DNA of 64,000 nt, taken from assembly GCA_012103325.1 (NCBI GenBank), contig WLWY01000001.1, positions 558,001 through 622,000 on the forward strand, given 5' to 3'. Of this stretch, positions 8,087-16,594 are shown one piece after another. The position numbers and the translations under genes are program-made. The notes under the pieces are model-generated. The model was not told where the DNA came from. It saw nothing but the letters and a program-made list of their open reading frames with translations, and did no database searches. This stretch comes from Alphaproteobacteria bacterium (GTDB lineage Bacteria > Pseudomonadota > Alphaproteobacteria > UBA8366 > GCA-2717185). Every line of letters begins with the position of its first letter. Position 1 is the first letter of the stretch.

Positions 8087-9618
8087 TCAGTCCGGGCTAA
8101 CGGGGGCCGGGCCGCTTAGCAGCAACCGGATCAGTCCGGACTGCCGCTCGGTCGTGGTCTTGGAGAAGATCCGCTTCACATGGGTTCGAACCGTATGCTG
8201 GCTCACCGAGAGCTCGTCGGCCGCATCGGCGAGGCTCAAATCCTGAGCGAGCAACGCCGCCAGCCGGGCTTCCGCTCGTGTCAGCCCGTACAGTTTGCTA
8301 AGCCGGTCCTCGTCGAAATCCGGATGGGTTTCCGGATCGCCGACGAAAATCAGCGCGGCGGGCCTGTCCTTGTCGAAATAATGCGATTCCGTACGCAACG
8401 ACGTCACGACAACCGAAAGCGGCCTTTCGCCGGACGGCCGCTCCAGAGAGATCGCGCCCGTATCGTCCTTTTTCTTGCCTTTCCCGGCGCGCCCTGTCCG
8501 CCAGATAATGTCCTTCAGTTTCACCAGCTGGCCATCATAGGTGCCCTGCAGCCCATCGCGCCGACCGAAAGCCCGTCATCGGCGTCGACGATAGCCGCGG
8601 CGGCGCGGTTCATTCGTATGGGTCGGCTGAACGAATCCGCGACGATCACCCCGAGCGGCAAGCGGTTGAGCGCATCGTCGAGCGCCAAATTCTCCATCTG
8701 CAGTTTGGCCATCAGGCAATTGTCGCTCGACAGCACGAGGAAAACCGCATTGCGTATACGGCTCGGCATATCGGTGAAAAGTTCCGGATCGGCACGCGAT
8801 TCCAAATGCGTCCGATAGACCCGCCGTGCCGTTTCATCCTCGATGACCCACAACAGACGATCGATGCCGCCATCTTGCGCGGGAATTGGAGAAATGGATT
8901 CGGCTGCCCAGAACAGGGCGCCATCCTTGCGGCGATAATGGGTCTCGCCAACCCATTCATTGCCTTCGCGGATGTGCTCCAGCTTCTTTTCCCGTTTGTC
9001 CTTCGGCATATCGACAAGATTCCAGGGCGAAATCCGCTTCAGTTCGTCGAGGCTGTAACCTGTCGCTTCCTGGAATTTTTCGTTGGCGTATTCGATCTCG
9101 CCTTCCGAATTGGCGATCATGACAAGAACGAGACTCTGTTCGAGGGACTCGAACAGTTTTTCGAACTCCTCATCCGCCTTGGGATGGCGTGTGACGTCTT
9201 CGGCGATGCCCTGCATGCCGCGGAACTCGCCGGTATCCTGGTCGTAAACGGGGAGACCACTGATCAAGAACAGGCGTTTCTGGCCTTCGCGGTTGGGAAC
9301 TTCGAAAAAGACGTCGCGGAACGTCGACTGGCTTTCGCCGCCGGCGGGGAAATCTTCCAACGTAACGAACGATCCGATCTCGCCCAGGCGGCGGCCGGCC
9401 AGTTCCTGCGGGTGCAGCCCCAGCATGTCGAAGACGCGATAGGAAACGTCGGTCAACCGAAACGCCGCATCGGTTTCCCATGTCCAGGCCGAAACGAGCC
9501 GCGACAGGTTGTAGAGCCGGTGTTCTGCAGCGGCCGCCTTGCCAATCGCGGCGGCCGCGATTTCTTTGTCGTCGGGCATCGAATTTAACTCGCCTGTCTG
9601 ACGTTTTGCTTCTGCCAT
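8087..9618 (-). pseudogene. PAS-LuxR regulator split by a one-base frameshift
   Basis: Two reading frames together make one regulator. The upstream part (9618-8521) has two PAS domains (TWETDAAFRLTDVS near 50; EGEIEYANEKFQEATGYSL near 175) and a third PAS-like segment ending in LPLGVIVADSF. It then runs into a stop. The downstream part (8524-8087, GTG start) has a LuxR helix-turn-helix (LTRAEARLAALLAQDLS, then SVSQHTVRTHVKRIF). Around 8550 the frame of the second part continues upstream as GLQGTYDGQLVKLKDIIW. This joins the first part after DDGLSVGA if one base is restored. The stop and GTG overlap (GTGA), so separate translation of a coupled helix-turn-helix protein cannot be excluded. The regulator would control the amidase/methyltransferase genes downstream. 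Confidence 0.75.
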
Positions 9619-9639
9619 TTCAAATGTCTGTGCCTAGCG

Positions 9640-10743
9640 CTAGCGATCCATCGAATTCATTGCGGCATTGTTGGCTTGCCAGCGCCGAACCGTTTCCATC
9701 GCTTTCTCTCGAGTCGTTTTGTTAAAAACAGCAAGGCATTGACGCGTTTCCTTGCGAATGTCTTCTTCGTCCGCGTTTTGCTTGTTGCGCGTCAGCGCAA
9801 AAATAGAAGCGAAGACGGCCTTGCCGATACCGGCGGCCTTGCATGTAATCGCGAGCGCATTGCCACCGTGTTCGAACAGCATCCGCCGGACGAAAATCTC
9901 GTCGAGCGCAGTAAATTTGGTGAACATGGCGATGAAGAGCGCCACTTCGCCTTCCTTCAGAACGCCCAGCATCGTTTCCGGTGTCATCTTGCCAATAGAT
10001 TCGAGGTTCTCGGTCAACTGCTGAGTTTTGGACAGCTCGCGCGCGTCATATGCGGCGGACTGCACCTCGCGCGCCGTCGCCCGTTCCAAGAGGCTGTCGA
10101 CGGTCGCCGCGTCGAAATCCCAATCGTCGACAATCAATTGCCGCAACACAGTCGACACCCAGGTGAACATCTTCTTGACAAGCTCGGGGTCGAGATCGCG
10201 CCTTTGCAGGATCGGTTCCTGGAACGAATCGACCCGTTTCGATTGCTCGACCAGGTACTCCATAGTGCTGCGGGCAATTTTCGCGTCCGTGTTCTTCAGC
10301 AACGACCGAATTACGTTTTCGTTGCCGGTTTCGACCAGTGCTTCCGATACGCTCTCGTTGATGTTTTGCCGAATGGTGACCGCTAGCTGATGTTCCTGCG
10401 TGCGGTGACGGATCACTTCGATCAGATCGTCATCCTGCAAGACACCGCTGTTGGTCAAAACGGGATAGGCGATTTCGATATCGTCGTTGGCCAGCAAGCG
10501 AATTAGATCCCGTGGCGCATCCGGTAATTCGGCGAGGCATGCGCTCACCGTCCGGCGCACGGACATTTCCGTTTCATGAACGAGATGCCCGAGGATATCG
10601 AACATCAAACCCCGTTCACGTTCGGTCAGCTGTGAGCCTTCGTTGAGCGACAGGGATCCGATCGCCTCGACCAACGCACGACGCCCGTCCGGCGATTTGT
10701 CGCGCGCTAGCGCAAACAGCGCGGCGCCGTCCAAATCGGTCAT
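9640..10743 (-). CDS. DUF2336 domain protein
   Basis: This 367-residue, mostly helical DUF2336 protein belongs to a HEAT-like alphaproteobacterial family of unknown biochemical role, often found near signalling genes. The N-terminal half carries helical repeats (for example LMFDILGHLVHETEMSVRR). The C-terminus has the ALAITCKAAGIGKAVFASI segment shared with the second copy at 25257-26357. The ATG at 10743 is preferred over a TTG five codons upstream because GGAAGG lies seven bases before it. It ends 21 bases before the PAS-LuxR regulator, so the two are probably co-transcribed. Confidence 0.87.
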   Translation of the reverse strand: MTDLDGAALFALARDKSPDGRRALVEAIGSLSLNEGSQLTERERGLMFDILGHLVHETEMSVRRTVSACLAELPDAPRDLIRLLANDDIEIAYPVLTNSGVLQDDDLIEVIRHRTQEHQLAVTIRQNINESVSEALVETGNENVIRSLLKNTDAKIARSTMEYLVEQSKRVDSFQEPILQRRDLDPELVKKMFTWVSTVLRQLIVDDWDFDAATVDSLLERATAREVQSAAYDARELSKTQQLTENLESIGKMTPETMLGVLKEGEVALFIAMFTKFTALDEIFVRRMLFEHGGNALAITCKAAGIGKAVFASIFALTRNKQNADEEDIRKETRQCLAVFNKTTREKAMETVRRWQANNAAMNSMDR

Positions 10744-10987
10744 TTCCAGCCCTTCCAACTACCAATCCCCACAAGTGGCCTGGCCGCGTGAGCGGCAAAA
10801 CGTGTCGAGCCACACACAATACTATAGCATATAGTTAACAAAACGTTTGAATTCCTTGAATGCACTAGGGCGTTACGACAACAACTGCAATCGTTACAAA
10901 GTAATTCCAGGCCTTGTATATGGATCCAGACTTGCTCGCCAAAATATTTACGTTCATATCAGAGCCAATCATAAGCAGGAGGGTACA

Positions 10988-11650
10988 GTGGACGATCCGG
11001 TACAACGACATCCGACGCGGGCGGAACAACTCGATATCCTAGCAACGCTGGTCGCGGATGCCGTGCCGGACGGTGGAGCGGTTCTCGATCTCGGGTGCGG
11101 AGTCGGCTACGTCGCCCACCTCATTCTCAAAAAGCGTGAGGCCATATCGATCGTCGGGGTCGACCGCAATGCCGACGCCCTACGAAAGGCCGAAGAGAAC
11201 CTTGCGAGCTATTCCGGCGAATTTTCCGGAATCACGGGCGATCTCGAAAATATCGCGCAATGTGCCATTCCCGCCCAGCCCTACCAGGCGATATACACGG
11301 CGCTGACCTTTCATGACCTGCCGGATACGGCAAAGCAGCAAGTCATCGGATATGCGGCGGCAAACCTCACATCCGGCGGTTTCTTCCTTCTCTATGACCG
11401 GATACGGCTTACCGACACCGCCCTGTTTCCGCTGCAACAAACGATCTGGTCACGGATAGAGCGCGTTCACGGCGCGGCAATGCGCACTGCCGACTCCTAC
11501 GAAGGCTATATCGAAGACCTTGGCACCGATAACCGGCCTGCGAGCCTTGCGGATTATCTGACATGGTTCCCGGCCGCCGGGCTGACCCCCCAGGTGCTTC
11601 ATCTGCATGGCAATGTCGCGTTGATCGGCGGCGCTAAAGGGCTAGTGTGA
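10988..11650 (+). CDS. class I SAM-dependent methyltransferase
   Basis: This 220-residue methyltransferase has motif I GGAVLDLGCGVGYVAHL near residues 30-46 and the acidic ribose-binding residue in IVGVDRNADAL. The start is the GTG at 10988, preceded by AGGAGGG. An upstream ATG at 10847 opens the same frame but crosses an AT-rich, non-coding-looking interval. The region 10759-10987 separates it from the divergent DUF2336 gene and contains TATAGCATATAGTTAAC, a plausible promoter core. The substrate is unknown. A clear terminator hairpin follows the stop. Confidence 0.83.
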   Translation: MDDPVQRHPTRAEQLDILATLVADAVPDGGAVLDLGCGVGYVAHLILKKREAISIVGVDRNADALRKAEENLASYSGEFSGITGDLENIAQCAIPAQPYQAIYTALTFHDLPDTAKQQVIGYAAANLTSGGFFLLYDRIRLTDTALFPLQQTIWSRIERVHGAAMRTADSYEGYIEDLGTDNRPASLADYLTWFPAAGLTPQVLHLHGNVALIGGAKGLV

Positions 11651-11758
11651 TGATTCTGAAGTTCGCCGCATTGAATGCGGCGAATTTTAGGATCTGAATC
11701 ACACGAATCTCGAATAGTTAGTGTGCTGATTCACGCGAAATTCAATCCTTTGAATTTC
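11643..11758. repeat. repeat-rich gap between convergent genes
   Basis: The segment TAGTGTGATGATTC (11643-11656) is repeated with one mismatch at 11719-11732. A second hairpin pairs GAAATTCAA (11737-11745) with TTGAATTTC (11750-11758) around a four-base loop. Four GANTC sites, the CcrM methylation target, fall at 11652, 11696, 11705 and 11728. The structure lies between two convergent genes and is more ordered than a simple terminator. Confidence 0.55.
11662..11688 (+). terminator. rho-independent terminator after the methyltransferase
   Basis: A perfect inverted repeat pairs TTCGCCGCATT with AATGCGGCGAA around one central base, effectively a ten-base stem with a three-base loop. It is followed directly by TTTT. 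It starts 12 bases after the methyltransferase stop. Confidence 0.8.
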
Positions 11759-11770
11759 ACGATCAGGACA

Positions 11771-12160
11771 CTAGAGGTATTTATAAGAACCTTGCGCCGT
11801 GGAATAAATTTTCCCCGTCGCGGCATCAACGACCCGGCAGTCGCAAAAGAACATCGATTTGCCTTTTTTGACCACCCGGCCTTCTGCATGCACGGTCTCA
11901 CCCATGGCCGTAGACAGGAAGTTGCAGCTCAGATTGACCGTCACCGCCTTTCGGGTTTCCCCGCTGCCGCGGCTGCCGGCCATGATACCGGCGATGTCCA
12001 TGAGCGACATCAGCACGCCGCCGTGGATGTAGTCTTGCCGGTTGCGATGGCAGTCGAATCCCGCCATTTCGAGCCGGACAAAGCCATCGCCGGCTTCGGC
12101 AACCTTGTAGTCCAGAAATTTGTGATAATTGTCGGCATCCAGATCGAGAGCGCTGGTCAT
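11771..12160 (-). CDS. PaaI-family hotdog thioesterase
   Basis: This 129-residue single hotdog-fold protein carries the motif HGGVLMSLMDIAGIMAGS near residues 47-64, typical of PaaI/YdiI acyl-CoA thioesterases, which hydrolyse acyl- or aryl-CoA. The start is the ATG at 12160, beginning MTSALDLDAD. The frame stays open far upstream, but that part is the antisense of the dihydropyrimidinase gene. It is divergent from that gene, with 141 bases between the starts. Confidence 0.85.
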   Translation of the reverse strand: MTSALDLDADNYHKFLDYKVAEAGDGFVRLEMAGFDCHRNRQDYIHGGVLMSLMDIAGIMAGSRGSGETRKAVTVNLSCNFLSTAMGETVHAEGRVVKKGKSMFFCDCRVVDAATGKIYSTAQGSYKYL

Positions 12161-12301
12161 TGACGTTCCATTTTGCTGTGCAGCGCCTCTTTTAACGATC
12201 GAACGCTGTGACGCAAGAGCCGGCCTCGGCGCGAAACACTTGTGCGGGCCGCACACGCTTGTCAAAGTTGCGAATTGCGGGACAGGTTCAGGAGATAGGC
12301 T

Positions 12302-13768
12302 ATGGCGGCATTCGATCTGGTTATTCGCGGCGGCGAGGTCATTACGGCAACGGACCGGACACTCTGCGATGTCGGCGTCCGTGACGGCAAGATTATCGCG
12401 CTGGGCAAAGGGCTTGACGCCGGCGACCGGGAGATCGATGCGTCGGGCAAGCTGGTGCTGCCCGGCGGAATCGACAGCCATTGCCATATCGAACAGGTAT
12501 CGGGCATGGGCGTCATGTGCGCCGACGATTTTCACAGCGGCACCGTTGCCGCAGCGTTCGGCGGCACGACGACCATCATCCCGTTTGCCGCCCAGCACCG
12601 CGGCCAGTCGGCAAGCGCCGTCGTCAAGGATTACCGCGAACGCGGCGATGCAAAGGCGGTGATCGACTACGCCGTGCATTTGATCATCACCGACCCGACA
12701 GAACAGGTGCTGGGCCAGGAGCTGCCGGCGCTGATCCGCGACGGCTATACCTCCTTTAAGGTCTACATGACCTATGACGGCACCAAGCTCGACGACTACC
12801 AGATGCTCGAAGTGCTTTCGACCGCCCGGCGCGAAGGCGCGCTGACCATGATCCACGCCGAGAACTGGGACATGATCCGCTGGCTGGCGGGACGGCTGAT
12901 CGACGGCGGCAACCGCGCACCGGTCTATCACGGCGTCAGCCACGCCGAAGTCGCCGAGGGCGAAGCGACGCACCGCGCGATCTCGCTCGGCCGGCTGCTC
13001 GACACGCCGCTGCTGATCGTTCACGTGTCGGCGGAAGAAGCCATGGAGGAAATCCGAATGGCCCAGGCGAAAGGCCTCAAGGTCTACGGCGAAACCTGCC
13101 CACAGTATCTCTTCCTCACACTGGACGATTTGGACCGTGAGGGCATGGAGGGCGCGATGTTCTGCTGCAGCCCGCCGCCGCGCGACAAGGCGGGGCAGGA
13201 AGCGATCTGGCACGGCATTCAGACCGGCGTCTTCCAAGTTGTGTCCTCCGACCACGCGCCCTATCGCTTCGATGAGACCGGCAAGCTGAAGGCCGGCCCC
13301 AACCCCTCCTTCAAGGAAATCGCCAACGGCGTACCGGGAATCGAGCTGCGCATGCCGATGCTGTTTTCCGAAGGCGTCGGCAAAGGACGGATCGATATCC
13401 ACCGCTTCGTCGACATCACGTCGACCGCCCACGCCAAGATTTACGGCCTGTATCCGCGCAAAGGCACCATCGCGGTCGGCGCCGACGCGGACATGGGGAT
13501 CTGGGATCCGGACAAAGAGGTCACGGTGACCGCTGACATGCTGCACGACAACACGGGCTATACGCCCTATGCCGGCATGGAGCTGAAGGGCTGGCCGGTG
13601 AAGGTCATCAGCCGCGGCCGCGTCGTGGTGGACGACGGCGAACTGAACGCCGAACAGGGCAGCGGTGTCTTCCAGCCCTGCGATAAACCGGACAGCGCCA
13701 AACCGCTCGGCCGGATGCAGCGCGAACTCGACCCGAAGCGCAATTTCGGCGCCCAGATCCTATTTTAG
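12302..13768 (+). CDS. hydA: dihydropyrimidinase / D-hydantoinase
   Basis: This 488-residue cyclic amidohydrolase opens dihydropyrimidine or 5-substituted hydantoin rings to N-carbamoyl amino acids. All binuclear zinc ligands are visible: His60 and His62 (DSHCHIE), carboxylated Lys153 (SFKVYMTY), His185 (MIHAENWD), His241 (IVHVSAEEA) and Asp317 (SSDHAPY). AGGAGATAGGCT precedes the ATG. The N-formylglutamate amidohydrolase-like gene begins directly after its stop. The racemase and carbamoylase genes face it from the other strand, supporting a ureide-degrading role. Confidence 0.95.
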   Translation: MAAFDLVIRGGEVITATDRTLCDVGVRDGKIIALGKGLDAGDREIDASGKLVLPGGIDSHCHIEQVSGMGVMCADDFHSGTVAAAFGGTTTIIPFAAQHRGQSASAVVKDYRERGDAKAVIDYAVHLIITDPTEQVLGQELPALIRDGYTSFKVYMTYDGTKLDDYQMLEVLSTARREGALTMIHAENWDMIRWLAGRLIDGGNRAPVYHGVSHAEVAEGEATHRAISLGRLLDTPLLIVHVSAEEAMEEIRMAQAKGLKVYGETCPQYLFLTLDDLDREGMEGAMFCCSPPPRDKAGQEAIWHGIQTGVFQVVSSDHAPYRFDETGKLKAGPNPSFKEIANGVPGIELRMPMLFSEGVGKGRIDIHRFVDITSTAHAKIYGLYPRKGTIAVGADADMGIWDPDKEVTVTADMLHDNTGYTPYAGMELKGWPVKVISRGRVVVDDGELNAEQGSGVFQPCDKPDSAKPLGRMQRELDPKRNFGAQILF

Positions 13769-14623
13769 ATGCGCGTTCCCGTCACCGTCATTCCGCCGCG
13801 CGGTGAGCCCACGCCCGTCGTCTTCGACTCACCGCATAGCGGCTCGCACTACCCGGACGATTTCGACTACGTCGTCCCGCTCTCGATGCTGCGCCGCGGC
13901 GAAGACCCGCATGTCGAGGAACTCTTCGCAGCAGCACCCGACCATGGCGCACCGCTGATCGCGGCCGAATTCAGCCGCATGTATATCGACCCCAACCGGT
14001 CGGCGGCGGATATCGATCCGGACATGCTCGACGGCGACTGGCCGCACCGGTTGGAGGTGAGCCACAAGACCAAATCCGGCATGGGGCTCATCCGCACCCA
14101 ATCGGGACGGCAACGCTCCGCAATTTACGAGCGCAAGCTGAGCATCGCCGAAGTGCGGAACCGGATCGAGAAATATTGGCAGCCCTATCACGACACCCTG
14201 CGCGAAACGCTCGACGAGACCCATGAAAAGTTCGGCGCCGCCTGGCACATCAACTGCCACTCCATGCCATCGAAATGGGCGACCGGATTCGAGAAAGCAG
14301 GCGAGCCGAACGAAAACGATTATGTGCTGGGCAACCGTGACGGCACGACGGCAGGGGCAGAGTTCACCGAGTTGGTCCGCGAAACGCTCGCCGGGTTCGG
14401 CTTCAACGTCGGCGTCAACGATGGCCAGAAGGGCGTCGAGTTGGTCCGCGCCTACAGCGATCCAAACAACAACAGGCACAGTCTGCAGATCGAAATCAAC
14501 CGCCGCCTCTATTGGGACGAACGCAACATGAAAAAGCGCGACGGGCATTTCGACGAACAACGCCAGGTCATGACGAAACTGGTCGAAACGGTCTGCGATT
14601 ACGCCCGTATCAAGATCAGCTGA
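13769..14623 (+). CDS. N-formylglutamate amidohydrolase family protein
   Basis: This 284-residue member of the FGase/HutG-like family has conserved SPHSGSHYPDDF near residues 21-32, RMYIDPNR near 70 and HINCHSMPSKW near 160, which supply the metal-binding His and Asp residues. The family removes N-formyl groups from amino acids. The ATG follows the dihydropyrimidinase stop with no spacer, so translation is coupled. In this context it may act on an N-formyl or N-carbamoyl amino acid formed from the opened ring. Confidence 0.88.
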   Translation: MRVPVTVIPPRGEPTPVVFDSPHSGSHYPDDFDYVVPLSMLRRGEDPHVEELFAAAPDHGAPLIAAEFSRMYIDPNRSAADIDPDMLDGDWPHRLEVSHKTKSGMGLIRTQSGRQRSAIYERKLSIAEVRNRIEKYWQPYHDTLRETLDETHEKFGAAWHINCHSMPSKWATGFEKAGEPNENDYVLGNRDGTTAGAEFTELVRETLAGFGFNVGVNDGQKGVELVRAYSDPNNNRHSLQIEINRRLYWDERNMKKRDGHFDEQRQVMTKLVETVCDYARIKIS

Positions 14624-14625
14624 CC

Positions 14626-15282
14626 TCAGCCGCAGCGCAAGCGTCCCAACGCCATAACGACGGCGGACTGGGTTGGTTCGACAACAGGGATCGATAGCGC
14701 GTCGGACACGCGGTCACGGTAGCGGGCCATACCGGCGCAGCCGAGGATCAGCACGTCGGCGCCGTCTTCGTCCCGCAAGGCGCGGCCGGTTTCGATCATG
14801 CGGTCGAGTACTTTGTCTTCCTGACTGAGTTCGACGACGCCGAGACCGATGGCGCGATCGCCGGCGCTGCGGGCTTCGATGCCGATCTGCCGGACATAAC
14901 GGCCATGCCGCTTTACTGACGGTTCGAGGATCGAGATGACGCCGAACTTTTCACCCTGAGTCATCGCCGTCATATAGGCGGATTCCGCAATACCCAGCAC
15001 GGGATGGTCCGTCGTCTCGCGCGCCGCATGCAGGCCCGGATCGCTGAAACAGGCGATCACGAACGCCCCCGCGTCATTGTCCCGGCCGCGCATGTAATCG
15101 CACAGCGGCACGATGATGCTGTCGGAATCGTGCTGGCTCTCCACGCCCGGCGGTCCTTCAGTCATGGTCACGCACTCAATATCCGGCCCGCCGGTCATGC
15201 GCAGCGGGTCCATTGCGTTGTCGATCGCGTCGGTACATGCCGTCGTCGAATTCGGATTGATGACGATGATGGATTCGGCCAT
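14626..15282 (-). CDS. Asp/Glu/hydantoin racemase family protein
   Basis: This 218-residue member has the family opening IIVINPNSTTACTDAI. The two catalytic cysteines are visible: VIACFSDPGL (about residue 80) and ILGCAGMARY (about residue 180). Hydantoin racemases interconvert D and L 5-substituted hydantoins so that a stereospecific pathway can use both. Its ribosome binding site GGAGGAATAAG overlaps the stop of the upstream carbamoylase. It converges with the N-formylglutamate amidohydrolase-like gene. Confidence 0.87.
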   Translation of the reverse strand: MAESIIVINPNSTTACTDAIDNAMDPLRMTGGPDIECVTMTEGPPGVESQHDSDSIIVPLCDYMRGRDNDAGAFVIACFSDPGLHAARETTDHPVLGIAESAYMTAMTQGEKFGVISILEPSVKRHGRYVRQIGIEARSAGDRAIGLGVVELSQEDKVLDRMIETGRALRDEDGADVLILGCAGMARYRDRVSDALSIPVVEPTQSAVVMALGRLRCG

Positions 15283-15286
15283 TGTC

Positions 15287-16228
15287 TTATTCCTCCGGCG
15301 GCGGTGTTACGCCGACCTGGTCGGTGATGATCTTGTAGTGTTCGGGACGCCGGTGCGCTTCGAAATTGAAGATCGTTGTCTTGTTGAAGGTGCATTCGTC
15401 GAGGTCGCATTCCGCCACGATCAGCTCGTCGCCCAAGGTATGGGCCTGCGCCACGATCTCGCCCGAGGGCGCCACAATCACGCTGCCACCCATCAAATCG
15501 CAGCCTTCCTCCGGCCCCGCTTTGGCAACACCGACAACCCAGGTGCCGTTTTGATAGGCGCCCGCCTGCATGGTGATGTGATTGTGCATCATGCGCACAT
15601 GGAACGGTTCCGGCCCGACCGCGTTCGCCGCCGGCGTATTGTAGCCGAGCATCACCATCTCGACGCCTTTCATGCCCATGACGCGAAACGTCTCCGGCCA
15701 GCGCCGGTCGTTGCACAGGCACATGCCCATGACCCCGCCCATTGTCCGCCACACCGGGAAGCCGAGGTCGCCGACTTCGAAATAGCCCTTCTCGAGATGC
15801 TGCCAGGGCCGCTCGGGTTCGTGCTCGTAATGACCCGGCAGATGCACCTTTCGGTATCGCCCGACGATGTTGGAGTCCGGGTCGACCAGGATCGAGGTGT
15901 TGTAGCGGTGGGTCTCGCCATCCTCGACGGTCTTTTCCGCGTAGCCGAGATAGAAGCCAATGCCATGCTCCCGCGCCCGGTCGAACAAAGGCTGCGTGTC
16001 GGGTCCCGGCATCTCGCTCTCGAAGAAAGAATCGATCTCGTTCTGGCTTTCCATCCACCAGCGCGGGAAGAAGGTGGTCAGCGCCAGTTCGGGGAACACC
16101 ACCAGGTCGCAGCCGCGCGCATGGGCCTTGTCGAGCAACACCAGCATGCGGCCAATGACCGCAGCGCGGCTTTCCGCGCGCGCGATCGGTCCCATCTGCG
16201 CACCGCCCACGGTAACCCCTCTCGACAT
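15287..16228 (-). CDS. N-carbamoyl-D-amino acid hydrolase (nitrilase family)
   Basis: This 313-residue nitrilase-superfamily enzyme has Glu47 (VFPELAL), Lys127 (RYRKVHLPG) and Cys172 (MCLCNDRRWPE). These fall at the same numbers as the Agrobacterium D-carbamoylase triad. It hydrolyses N-carbamoyl-D-amino acids to the free D-amino acid, CO2 and ammonia. AGGAGA precedes its ATG. With the racemase downstream and the dihydropyrimidinase nearby, a complete hydantoin route can be drawn. The D-specificity is by resemblance only. Confidence 0.92.
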   Translation of the reverse strand: MSRGVTVGGAQMGPIARAESRAAVIGRMLVLLDKAHARGCDLVVFPELALTTFFPRWWMESQNEIDSFFESEMPGPDTQPLFDRAREHGIGFYLGYAEKTVEDGETHRYNTSILVDPDSNIVGRYRKVHLPGHYEHEPERPWQHLEKGYFEVGDLGFPVWRTMGGVMGMCLCNDRRWPETFRVMGMKGVEMVMLGYNTPAANAVGPEPFHVRMMHNHITMQAGAYQNGTWVVGVAKAGPEEGCDLMGGSVIVAPSGEIVAQAHTLGDELIVAECDLDECTFNKTTIFNFEAHRRPEHYKIITDQVGVTPPPEE

Positions 16229-16444
16229 TGTTATTTCTCCTATTCGGATTGCAATTCGTATCTAAAACCAACGGGAATAGCCGCGCAACAGATGCTTCGC
16301 TCTCATGCAAGGCGCAAGCTCCGTCGCCGCCATATTGATCCAAGTGCACAGATGTGTATGATTCATGACATTGAGATTTAACGCGCTTTGCCGCTGCCTG
16401 TCGCTTTCGAGGCAACGTGAACCAAGTTTTGTTAGGCGGTCGCA

Positions 16445-16463
16445 CGTCACATACTCTGGAAAC
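16445..16463 (+). promoter_or_regulatory. second copy of the phoX-upstream element
   Basis: CGTCACATACTCTGGAAAC matches 2734-2753 apart from one gap and one substitution. It lies about 130 bases before the HlyD-like start. The function is unknown. Confidence 0.25.
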
Positions 16464-16470
16464 CGGCAAC

Positions 16471-16505
16471 AGGACGCACTTGCGACCGGCAAAAGGTCGC
16501 GTCCT
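16471..16505 (+). promoter_or_regulatory. bulged hairpin in the leader of the efflux operon
   Basis: AGGAC at 16471-16475 and GCGACC at 16482-16487 pair with GGTCGC (16495-16500) and GTCCT (16501-16505). This gives an eleven-base stem with a six-base bulge and a seven-base loop. No T-run follows, so it could be an operator or a leader structure rather than a terminator. Confidence 0.35.
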
Positions 16506-16594
16506 GAATTACGGTTTGGCGGAAAGAGCGACAGGCGTATGAGACCCGTTCATTAGGGGAAACAAGCGCGCTGTATTTGTAGGAGGAAGCACGA

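Larger units (their letters stand above)
16229..16594. other. divergent intergenic region with promoter-like structure
   Basis: This 366-base gap lies between the divergent carbamoylase and HlyD-like genes and holds no convincing gene. It carries the near copy of the phoX-upstream element (16445-16463) and a bulged hairpin (16471-16505). It must hold both promoters. Confidence 0.6.

Noticed and set aside
8521-8524. Programmed ribosomal frameshift in the PAS-LuxR gene
   Set aside because: No slippery heptamer or downstream structure stands out at the junction. A missing base is simpler.
12161-13546. Long extension of the thioesterase frame on the minus strand
   Set aside because: The extension is the antisense of the dihydropyrimidinase, whose zinc ligands are all visible. 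The thioesterase starts at 12160.
15113-16469. Long open frames on both strands over the carbamoylase and racemase
   Set aside because: They are shadows in other frames. The carbamoylase triad and racemase cysteines fix the real frames.
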